Below, one piece after another: positions 1-8,339 of a stretch of DNA of 64,000 nt. Position numbers and translations under genes: made by a program. Where the stretch lies: positions 2,604,001-2,668,000 of the forward strand of contig JARFIW010001458.1 in the NCBI GenBank assembly GCA_036346225.1, given 5' to 3'. A model generated the notes under the pieces. That model was not told where the DNA came from, searched no databases, and saw only the letters and a program-made list of their open reading frames with translations. Origin of the DNA: Platerodrilus igneus. Taxonomy: Eukaryota > Arthropoda > Insecta > Coleoptera > Lycidae. How positions within the stretch are numbered: the stretch's first letter is position 1; every line of letters begins with the position of its first letter.

Positions 1-979
1 TTTGTCAGGTTAGGTTTATATAATTGTAAGCTTTGTTCCATTTGAACTTCAGATAAATTTCAAGGTATATTTTCGACGTTATACTTTTTGTGATGTAGCA
101 CATTTGACAGATGTTTGCCGTGAAAGCAGATTTTTCGTGCAGCTTTCCTAAAATTCAAATTAAACATTCTTCAATCTTGAAGTTAGCTATTATTCACAGA
201 TAAGTTATAAAAACTAAGTATAAAAATTTAAATACACGCTGCGTAATAATTATGAAACTGTAATCTACCTGATAAGATCTGCCCAGGATAGATATGTTAG
301 TTCAATGCATTGTGGTTACAAATTATTTTGATCAAATATTTAAAACAAGCTTATGTTTAGAGAGCAGTCTCTTGCTATAAAAACACAATATTTTGACTTT
401 GTTATAAATGTTATTGTTGAGAATTTTTTTTACATGTTAAAAAGTTATTATTTTTTTAAAAGAAAGTTTTTTTACTTCAGTAAACAATTAGCTAAACTTT
501 GAGACATTTATTTTGGTCAAATTTTATCAAATCTGATAACATAAAGGTAGATTTTTTGGGTAATAATTTTGTGCCAATATCATATTGGATACACATTTTT
601 TTAATTTTTAATGCTTTTATAGGACACAAATGGTGTTCTAGATTTTCTTTATTTAATCTTTGTAATTTCTTACAGGAGCTGCGTCTTATTTTTATAAGAC
701 AGGTTTTTGTTAACGAAGGCGATCGTTTTATCTTTGGGTTTCCACGTCCGCCCTTAGAATTGTGCTTTGCTCTTATCGTGATTATCTCAGGACTTGGTGG
801 CGCCTATTTAACTTTGTTTAGCTTTGGTTTGCAAACAAAATTCGACTAACCCCCCCCACTTCTTATTGCTCTACTCAGGAATAGACCCCTAGCTATGTCG
901 GAAGATTTTTGTTTACTGGCGCCCATTTAGAAAAATAAGTTTCACTAGCGCCCATTAAAAAACTACTAAATTTGTATCA
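1..979 (+). repeat. Left LTR of Gypsy element A (3' part only)
   Basis: This matches 4362-5336 base for base over long runs. It includes the same poly-C run (850-857, longer in the other copy at 5203-5216) and the same cluster of primer-site-like motifs near the end. The first roughly 800 bp of the LTR lie left of the window, as judged from the right-hand copy. The LTR probably ends at the CA at 978-979, just before the primer site. The reading frame across 499-849 starts at a non-ATG codon, resembles nothing I know and is probably chance. Confidence 0.85.
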
Positions 980-1046
980 CTGGCGCCCAACGTGGGGCGA
1001 TAAAAAAACAAACAACAAAAAGTGGTATCACTGACGCCTCAACGTG
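915..1046 (+). promoter_or_regulatory. tRNA-Lys primer-binding site within a cluster of four primer-site-like motifs
   Basis: Bases 981-998 read TGGCGCCCAACGTGGGGC. This is the 18-nt site complementary to the 3' end of tRNA-Lys(1,2), used by several retroviruses and insect LTR elements to prime minus-strand DNA. Related copies lie at about 915 (ACTGGCGCCCA), 944 (ACTAGCGCCCA) and 1030 (ACTGACGCCTCAACGTGGGGC split by one extra base). The right LTR carries the first three equivalents at about 5272, 5301 and 5335, so the cluster is partly inside the LTR repeat. Which copy is used, and the exact LTR end, are therefore uncertain. Confidence 0.75.
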
Positions 1047-1049
1047 GGG

Positions 1050-1146
1050 CCTCGAAATTTGTTTTCTCAAATTTTATTTTGCTTTTGAAATTTGTTTGCT
1101 CAAATTTGCTATTGTTCTCGAAATTTGTTTTGGCACAAATTTAGTT
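1050..1146 (+). repeat. Short tandem repeats in the leader of element A (about 33 bp unit)
   Basis: The phrase CTCGAAATTTGTTTTCTCAA at 1051 recurs in altered form at about 1083 and 1117, giving three imperfect units just after the primer site. This is probably untranslated leader. Confidence 0.5.
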
Positions 1147-1385
1147 GTGACATTGACTTTCTTTTAGTCAGTTAAATATTTTAGCCAAATTTATTTTTAA
1201 CTTTAATTTTATTTTGGCTTAATAAAGATTTTATTCGATATTGTTTTGGAAAAAATTTATTTTTACCAAATTCGCTTTTTGACTTTCACCTTTCGATGCC
1301 CAAATTTGTTTTGACAATTTTCTTAAAGTTTAAATCATCTAGATTTATCAATTTAATTTCATTAAAATATTAGACTATTACAAAT

Positions 1386-1556
1386 ATGTCTGAAAAATTT
1401 CAAATTGTTTGTTTACTTAAAGAGGAACTGGAATATGAACTTAGGATTAGAGGTGTAATAAGTGAGAGACCAGTTGTAGAGAAAAGGAAAATTTTAGGTA
1501 GACTTTTGGCTAAGGAAGTGAAAGATCCTGGTTGTTTAATTCGCTTGAGTCAATAA
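1386..1556 (+). pseudogene. Gag amino-terminal remnant of element A
   Basis: An ATG-started frame of 56 codons lies about 390 bp after the primer site, where gag should begin. It contains LKEELEYELRIRG followed by a charged segment ending in GRLLAKEV. This resembles the amino-terminal ELxYELxxRG segment of many insect Ty3/Gypsy Gag proteins, which leads into a helix that counts off short arginine- or leucine-rich repeats. The frame stops at 1554-1556 and no capsid domain follows, so this is only the first tenth or so of a normal gag. I am fairly sure of the assignment because of position and motif, less so of the exact start. Confidence 0.55.
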
Positions 1557-1717
1557 AGAACATTTTGTCAAGATTTGATGATAATGCTACGGATTCTATT
1601 TTTAAGGGTACATCGGTTTGAGCTGTCGACATATCATTTGAGAATTCCTCTTGTGCATAGGCACGTTTTTGTTTTTGATAGCAAATTTTTTATTTAGATC
1701 GGTATTGCAACGCAATT

Positions 1718-1925
1718 TAGTCTAGGCGGAACTTGTTGGTCGCTCAGCAGTATGTTAGTCTAGACGAGACTCAGGAAGAGTTGGTCGCTCAGCATTACGT
1801 AAGTCTAGACGAGACTCTAGGTGAGTTAGTCGCTCTAGTAATTTATGCATCATAATTTTTTTGAGTTGATGTAATTTTTGTTTGTTAGTCTAGGTGAGAC
1901 TCGTAGAAGGTTTGTCATTCTAGCA
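1718..1925 (+). repeat. Imperfect tandem repeats of the AGTCTAGACGAGACTC type
   Basis: Four units begin at about 1718, 1756, 1801 and 1886. Each has TAGTCTAG(A/G)(C/T)GAGACTC or a close variant, followed by GTTGGTCGCTCAGCA-like sequence. A related phrase (AGTCTAGGTAGGACTAGGCG) occurs at about 49617 inside element C, so the repeat belongs to this group of elements and not to the flanking genome. No function is visible. Confidence 0.6.
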
Positions 1926-2036
1926 AACTTAGGCGTTGTGAAGCGTTGTAGTTGTTTAGACAGTTTGGCTGGTAGTAGGGTGAGAGTGTACCTGAACACT
2001 GATATTCTTTTTCTGTTAGCTATCGTCGTGATTAGT

Positions 2037-2152
2037 TTTTTATTGATGATTCTAAAGCCGGTAGATGGCACCTCAAAGATTTAAAACCATATTCTGCTTT
2101 AAATTTGGACGATGACGTTCCAGCATCTGTTTGTCAAAGAAAACTTTTGTAG
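2037..2152 (+). pseudogene. First integrase carboxy-terminal remnant of element A
   Basis: In one frame the sequence reads DDSKAGRWHLKDLKPY, followed by an acidic stretch and a stop at 2150-2152. The G-R/K-W-H-x-K-D-L-K-P motif closes the integrase of many insect Ty3/Gypsy elements, just after the beta-barrel DNA-binding domain. Only about 38 codons remain and there is no integrase core upstream. A second, separate tail follows at once (2131-2358), overlapping in another frame, so the region is duplicated or recombined. Confidence 0.6.
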
Positions 2153-2358
2153 TAGGAAAAGTTTCGAGTGCTGGTGATAAATTTTCCGCTAAGTTAGCTC
2201 CAGAATTTGTTTTGTGCAAAGTTCGTAAAAAACAATCCAATCTAGTATATGAATTAGAGAATGAAGATGGATCAAAAGCAGGGAAATGGCATATTAAAGA
2301 TTTGAAGCCCCTTGCTACATTTGACACATCAGATGAGGAAGATGATCCTGAAGATTAG
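2131..2358 (+). pseudogene. Second integrase carboxy-terminal remnant of element A
   Basis: This is 75 open codons with no proper ATG (the frame opens at a TTG). It reads KKTFVVGKVSS, then DKFSAKLAPEFVLCKVRKK, then YELENEDGSKAGKWHIKDLKP and an acidic end with DTSDEEDDPED. That order (R/K-R-x-F-V-L, K-x-(F/Y)-S-A-K-L-A-P-x-F-V, Y-x-L, G-K-W-H-x-K-D-L-K-P) is the carboxy-terminal domain of a Ty3/Gypsy integrase, the end of pol. The catalytic core and everything upstream in pol are absent. The same KKTFVVG stretch appears at 48909 in element C directly after gag, so both elements share the deletion region. Confidence 0.7.
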
Positions 2359-3553
2359 TTTCTGTTCTGTCATTTCTTTGACTATGAGTAAATCAGTTGT
2401 TTACTTGTTTCGTTTTGTTCTGGTTTTTGATTCGGTATGGTTATAACTTATAATAAACGAAGATTGTCCTTTTACAACTTATTCTGTTTGGGAATTTTAT
2501 ATGGTTATGTAAACTTGTATTCGAAATTTAGTAGTAGTTTTGTAGTGTACGCTGATGTACGTACTAGTTTAGTTTGGCGCGCGCTAGCAGAAAATATTGT
2601 TTGAAAGTAGGAATAAGTTGACTATACAAATTGTTTAGTCCTGATTTCTACATATTTGGGTAGAGAGAATATTAGCGTATTCTTTCCCTTGGTTTTGACC
2701 TTTCTTTGAACAATTTTTTTTGTTTGGTAAAGTCAGAGGTTTGGTTGGTGAACCGCACCGTTTGGTCAGTCACTAATAGGCGATGACATTTGAGAATTAG
2801 AGATAGCATAATCAGTAGGGTGAAGAAGATTTCAGCCCCGACTGGTTCGGTTTTGTGTAAAGAGTTTTGTTTTGTGAAATATTTGTGTAGAAGGTTGAGT
2901 TTAGTAGAATTAAAACTTCTAGTACCTTGAGTTATAGTGGAGATGTGCACTCACCTTCATTTTTGTAAGTAACCTGTTGGCTAGCTTATTTTGGTTTTGG
3001 TTATCGCTTTGAGCTGATATCATTTTGTATTAAGATGCTGTTTTGATATAGTAGTGTCTTTTTTGGTTAGTAAAGTTACTAAAACTCCAAGAAATAGAGT
3101 TAGTACTTTTGGAGGTTTGGATATTTTATGTTGTGTTTAGTTATAGTTAGCATATACTGGCTTCAGTAGGTGTAAGAAAATTCTTGTTCTGATAAAAGAA
3201 TTCCCTTAAACTTAGATTATTTTTTTTTGTTCCGTGGAGTGTTTGACTTTTCGATTTGACTTCTCTCGATTTTGACCAATACCGATTATGACTTCCCGAT
3301 TTTGTTTCCCAATGGACGTTTGGTACACGTAGTTACCGGCACACTCAAATTTATATATATATTAGTCCCTCTCGTTTTCATAATTCTCTTAGTTATTCTG
3401 AATTATGATTAATTAAGTGTTTCTAATTCGTAAACTGTGATGTTTTGCAAATAATTGTGTTGTTAGTTGGGAGTTTGATAAAAGCTCTTTTATAAAAAAA
3501 ACTTTTGTTTTTAGCTAAAAAAAATTTTTTTCGTTATAAAAGATTTTTTTTTT
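2359..3553 (+). other. Long non-coding spacer of element A between integrase and polypurine tract
   Basis: About 1.2 kb follows without a convincing reading frame. The 92-codon minus-strand frame at 2672-2950 looks like chance. A similar spacer of about 1.35 kb is found in element C, with shared short phrases near the 3' end: TGGACGTTTGGTACACGTAG here at about 3312, and a related GGACGTG...GTACGCGTTAGTTAC at about 50041. It is therefore an element feature, perhaps a relic of a lost third reading frame or a packaging region. Confidence 0.5.
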
Positions 3554-3564
3554 GGGAAAGGGGT
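3554..3564 (+). promoter_or_regulatory. Polypurine tract of element A
   Basis: GGGAAAGGGG after a T-run lies immediately left of TGTAACATG, where the right LTR begins. This is the expected start site for plus-strand DNA synthesis. Confidence 0.7.
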
Positions 3565-3566
3565 AG

Positions 3567-5336
3567 TGTAACATGTTTAATTTGATCAGTAATTATTCGC
3601 ATTGAATTACGAGGATAATGCGCCAAACGTGCTTTATTCTCTAATAATGTTCCATATAGTACATAATGGAACGCTTCGTTTTAATAATCTTCTTATAGTA
3701 AAATATCTGTGTGACTTAAAGTTATTTTGTCGAGCATCTCTAGCTGTTGCTTTCGTATTTCCCCACCTTTAACCGCGAGTCTTTAATATCATTGCTATCA
3801 TTCGTTCGAGTTTGGTTCGTTAGTCGCTCCCTATCAACCAATTTATCAAGATATTTTCCAGACTAGAGGCATGCGACCTTCGGTTGAATTATTTGTGTTA
3901 GTGGTTCAAGTCATGCTAGACTTAAATCAATTTCAGTAACTTCTACTAACGGTTTGTAATTTATACATTTTACGAACTTAATTTAATTTTGTTCCATTTA
4001 TTTAGCGCGCCTACGAAAAACAATAGAGAAGGACAGGTGAAGATTTTGTTTTGTAAGTTGTATGGTTCTATACAAGCATTTGAGATTGCAGACATATGGT
4101 CCTGATTGCTGTTACCCCAGGAAATGGTTTATGGTGTTATGTGGAGCTGAGAAAATTTCTGATAGGATTTGTCTAGGAAAATCAGATGCAGTTGGTTCGT
4201 TATTAAATTTAAGAAATTTTTGCATGTGTTTAGAATGTCGTTAATCTTTGATAAACAGACGATCATACACAAAACACGAAATTTGCTATCATGTTTATGA
4301 GCATATGATCTGTTTCACTTTCGATTATTGTTGAACTGGTTTTACAAACCGTAGAAAGAAATTTTGTCAGGTTAGGTTTATATAATTGTAAGCTTTGTTC
4401 CATTTGAACTTCAGATAAATTTCAAGGTATATTTTCGACGTTATACTTTTTTGTGATGTAGTACATTTGACAGATGTTTGCCGTGAAAGCAGATGTTTCG
4501 TGCAGCTTTCCTAAAATTCAAATTAAACATTCTTCAATCTTGAAGTTAGCTATTATTCACAGATAAATTATAAAAACTAAGTATAAAAATTTAAATACAC
4601 GCTGCGTAATAATTATGAAACTGTAATCTACCTGCTAAAATCTGCCCAGGATAGAAATGTTAGTTCAATGCATTGTGGTTACAAATTATTTTGATCAAAT
4701 ATTTAAAACAAGCTTATGTTTAGAGAGCAGTCTTTTGCTTTAAAAAGACAATATTTTGACTTTGTTATAAATGTTATTGTTGAGAATTTTTTTTACATGT
4801 TAAAAAGTTATGATTTTTTTAAAAGAAAGTTTTCTTACTTCAGTAAACAATTAGCTAAACTTTGAGACTTTTATTTTGGTCAAATGCGATCAAATCTGAT
4901 AACATAAAGGTAGAATTTTTGGGTAACAATTTTGTGCCAATATCATATTGGATATACATTTTTTTTATTTTATAGGACACAAATGGTGTTCTACATTTTT
5001 TTTATTTAATCTTTGTAATTTCTTACAGGAGCTGCGTTTTATTTTTATGACATGTTTTTGTTAACGAAGGCGATCGTTTTATTTTTGGGTTTCCACGTCC
5101 GCCCTTAGAATTGTGCTTTGCTCTTATTGTGATTATCTCAGGACTTGGTGGCGCCTATTTAACTTTGTTTAGCTTTGGTTTGCCTACAAAATTCGATTTA
5201 TCCCCCCCCCCCCCCACTTCTTATTGCTCTACCCAGGAATAGACCCCTAGCTATGTCGGAAGATTTTTGTTCACCGGCGCCCATTTAGAAAAATAAGTTT
5301 CACTAGCGCCATCAAAAAACTACAAAATTCGTATCA
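3567..5336 (+). repeat. Right LTR of Gypsy element A (about 1.77 kb)
   Basis: It begins TGTAAC directly after the polypurine tract and ends near GTATCA. From 4362 on it matches the left LTR. At about 1.77 kb it is long for a Gypsy LTR, and it resembles in length and start (TGTAAC) the LTRs at 50325 and 57461. The 60-codon frame at 4062-4244 is unremarkable. After the expected LTR end the sequence continues with a primer-site-like ACTGACGCCCAAC, which should not follow a 3' LTR. Confidence 0.8.
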
Positions 5337-5365
5337 CTGACGCCCAACTACAAAAAATTGTATCA

Positions 5366-5524
5366 AGGCATCACTTTGTTCGTAAGGCAATTACGAACAA
5401 ATTAATTTTGCTAAAGCATGTACCCTCTGATGTGATGCCTGCTGATATACCTACAAAAGGATTAACATCTGAAAAACATCATAGTTTATTGAATCTGTTG
5501 GGTATTACTAATATCAATGAATAA
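5366..5524 (+). pseudogene. Ty1/Copia RNase H carboxy-terminal remnant
   Basis: A 52-codon open frame ends at a stop at 5522-5524. It reads RHHFVRKAI, then LLKHVPSDVMPADIPTKGL, then HHSLLNLLGI. This is the very end of Ty1/Copia pol: the (Y/H)HF-(V/I)R segment, L-x-(Y/H)-V-(P/S)-(S/T)-x-x-M-x-A-D-(I/L)-x-T-K and the closing L-x-x-L-L-G-(L/I) helix. It is followed by a purine tract and a Copia-sized LTR, which confirms orientation. The rest of the element is missing, and the left break lies against the end of the Gypsy LTR at about 5350. Confidence 0.8.
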
Positions 5525-5551
5525 TTAATTGTATTTTGTGTTTTTTTTTGT

Positions 5552-5749
5552 AAGTGGGGGTGTTATTATATCATGTACAAAAAGGCAAAATACCAATATA
5601 TTCCAGTATTAGAATACTTGTATGTTGTCTTTGAAGCTTAATTATAAATTTGCTTGTGCTTGATAACGACCTGTCTTTTGTAAATAGTTGGTTCAAAAAA
5701 TTAAAAGAATATACTTCGTTGAGTATATAGAAGAATTTTATTATCAACA
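5552..5749 (+). repeat. Copia 3' LTR (about 190 bp) with polypurine tract
   Basis: AAGTGGGGG (5552-5560) is directly followed by TGTTATTATATC (from 5561). The sequence runs to TTATCAACA ending at 5749, giving the TGTT...AACA termini and the roughly 190-bp length usual for Copia LTRs. No left LTR is present in the window. Confidence 0.65.
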
Positions 5750-6559
5750 TCATTGGCCTTTTTCCGCAAATTGCGGCGAAGTTTGTTGCTAACCTAAAAC
5801 ATTATGGAACAAAATATATTAAGATATGAGGAAAACAAAGAATTCAAAGATAATTCATTGCATTTAACGCAATAACTTGTCATTCGTTTCTTCGGTAATG
5901 TAATTTAAGATAACCTGCTGCTCGTGTTCGTTTCACATCAATTAGTAAAAACCCCTTTTTTATATCGTACGCTCTCATTGGTTGAAGTAATTACGCACGT
6001 CCTTCAAAGTGTGAGAAACGCCTAATCTGATATTCCATTCACACGAAATACGTAATAGATATAATAAACTATTCTGGGTAATCCCGGACAGTGCATGGCA
6101 ATTCAAAACAGCATTCTCATGCGTCAGAACCTACTTATACTAGTTGAATTACGATGATAAGTACACCTCTAATTTAGGATTGGAAATCCACTATGACTAA
6201 TTATTAAAATAAGACTTGTGACGCCAAAAAATTGTAACAAGGTATGTTCACCAGTGTGGTAAGCCGTATAGTTTAAATTTTCTTAGGTCAATGTATAGGG
6301 CACGATTTGGATTATTTAAAAATTCTCTTTAGAAAGATTTAATATGCTTAACATTTTTAAGAGTGTATCGAAGGAGCAAATACTGCTGGTACAAATACAT
6401 CTAGCAAAACTTAGAATGTGAGTTACAGCTGAATTAGGTACCACACTACACGAAGCCATGATATACAAAACTTAGAAAATGATTGTAAACTATCTTACGC
6501 AGGGAATTCGGTTCTTCAGTATTTTATATTTATTACCGATTTGTAAAGACAAAAGTCTT
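5750..6559. other. No recognisable feature
   Basis: This is AT-rich DNA after the Copia LTR. Apart from the short inverted phrase CCGCAAATTGCGG at about 5763, I see neither coding motifs nor repeats here. Confidence 0.4.
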
Positions 6560-8335
6560 AAAAATTTAACACTTAAAGCTTTAATAATTTTGTATAAAAG
6601 TCCGTAAATGAACAAGGCTGAATTTAAACAGTTTTGTAAAGTAGCGAATGAGTTAAGTGTATTGGTTATAAATTTGCTAAAAGACGGTTCTCTGAATAAA
6701 ATTGGAATATTATAATTCATTAATTATAATAAAACATAAAAAATACGCAGTCATAATTTCTCAATTGGGAAAATACTTATTTGTTCGAAAATATCATCAT
6801 GTTCTTCTCGTACTGTAACAGTTTTGCAAAAATTCTGCAATTCCTGTACAGTGTTTTGCCCTATCGAGTGAAAACTCTTTTAGTCGTTATTTACTTACTT
6901 ATTTTGGAGCTTTTCTGCAGAAGATAGAGTAGGGTGAGTTTTTTTTATAATCGGCATTAGGGCGTAAAGCTTAAATGCTGTAGTTGATTATACTTTAACA
7001 ATTCTGCATAAACTGGTGAAAAAACAATATTGAATTTAGATAATATTGTAAAATGAAGTTAAATTAACTGTATTTGCTAAAAAGAAAGGCAAACGCGATT
7101 ATTAATTATACTTGAAACATACTAATTAATTTGAATAACGATAGATATCAAAAATGTATTGTTTTAATATTTCAATCTGACATGTTTTCATGTTCTTGAA
7201 AATATTGTCATCATTGTCTCAAACCGCAACAGTGTTGAAAAAATTCTGCAGTCACTGTATAGCGTTTTGCTAGCATCTAGTCAAAACTGTTATGACCAAT
7301 CTCTAGATGCTTATTTTAGAGTAGTTCTGTAGAAGGCGGAGATCGAAATAGGTAGAATTAAAATTACCATTAGGGTGTCCAGCTTTAATGCTTTAGTTAA
7401 TTTTACTCTAACAATTTTTTAGAAAAACCGGCGAAGAAACAGAATTGTATTTAAACGGAATTGCCAAAAGGTTTTAAACTGACTATATTTGGTACAACAA
7501 AAGCTAAAAGAGAAACATGTTATTTAATTCAATTTAATGAAATATGAAAAAGTTATAGCCAAAATTTTTCTATCGGAAGTTCTATTTTTTTTTTGAAAAT
7601 ATTGTGGTCCTTATCTCAAACCGCAACGCATCTAGGAAAATCTCGAAATTTCTGTACAGTGTTTACCTATCGTTTTGTCAAAGTTATTTTGATCCTCCAC
7701 GTTAAAGATCCCTATTTTGCTTAGAACAGCAAAGATTCGGCAACATTACAAAATTTTCAGGTAAAAAAACTCGCATCCTGGCCAGTGTAACACCGTCAGG
7801 TGGAACATTTGAAAAAAATCAAATGTAATTGGTTGTACTCCAACAATTTTGCATAAAAACCAGCAAACAAACAAAATAGCTGTTAAACGACTTTGCAAAA
7901 TAAGATTTTCTATAAAAAGCTGTTATTTGGCTAAAATAGAAACACAGTAGTTAATTTAAATTAATGAAACATGAAGAAGATGCAGTCATATTTTTTCAAT
8001 CTGGAAGATTTTCATTTTTTTCAAAAATATTGTAATCTTCATATTGAACCGCAATATTTCTCGAAGAATTTTGCATCGCCGTAGCGTTTTGTCTTCATCT
8101 TGTTAAAACCATTTTGAACAATATTTACTTCCTTATTTAAAAAAGTTCTGTACAAGGTTAAGAGTAAGGCTATTATTATTTTACAATTGCCATTAAGGCG
8201 TCTAGTTTCAATCCTATAGTTAGTTTTATTTAATTCCAGAACAGCGCTGAGAGTTTTGGTAGAAATGAAATGTATGGTCTCAGTTATTTCCATATCTTGT
8301 CCATTAGAGTCTAATGTTCCCGCCAAAAATTGTAC
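6560..8335. repeat. Diverged tandem array, unit about 0.41 kb, about 4.4 copies
   Basis: Corresponding phrases recur in order. GAAAATATCATCATG, GAAAATATTGTCATC, GAAAATATTGTGGTC and AAAAATATTGTAATC lie at about 6787, 7198, 7595 and 8022 (spacings 411, 397 and 427). TTCTGCAGAAG, TTCTGTAGAAG and TTCTGTACAAG recur about 127 bp further on. CATTAGGGCG, CATTAGGGTG and CATTAAGGCG follow. The left end (6560-6720) matches only the last part of a unit. Units look roughly 60-70% alike by eye. The minus-strand translations of units also resemble each other around KRYxxxAxF, but each except the last (8039-8326, 95 codons) is broken by stops. An old satellite or repeated exons of a dead gene would both fit. 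Confidence 0.7.
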
Positions 8336-8339
8336 CTTC

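Larger units (their letters stand above)
1..5336 (+). mobile_element. Ty3/Gypsy-type LTR element A, internally deleted, left LTR cut by window edge
   Basis: The sequence from base 1 recurs almost unchanged from about 4362, giving direct repeats that flank an interior of about 2.6 kb. The order is left LTR (1-979), lysine-tRNA-type primer site (981-998), gag scrap (1386-1556), integrase tails (2037-2358), non-coding spacer, polypurine tract (3554-3564) and right LTR (3567-5336). A complete Gypsy interior would be about twice this size; protease, reverse transcriptase, RNase H and the integrase core are missing. The two LTR copies differ by only scattered substitutions and small indels, while the interior is full of stops. 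I infer a non-autonomous derivative moved by proteins supplied from elsewhere. The integrase tail fixes the superfamily with fair confidence. Confidence 0.8.

Noticed and set aside
499..849. 116-codon frame in the left LTR of element A
   Set aside because: It starts at TTG, has no known domain, and is interrupted by indels in the right LTR copy.
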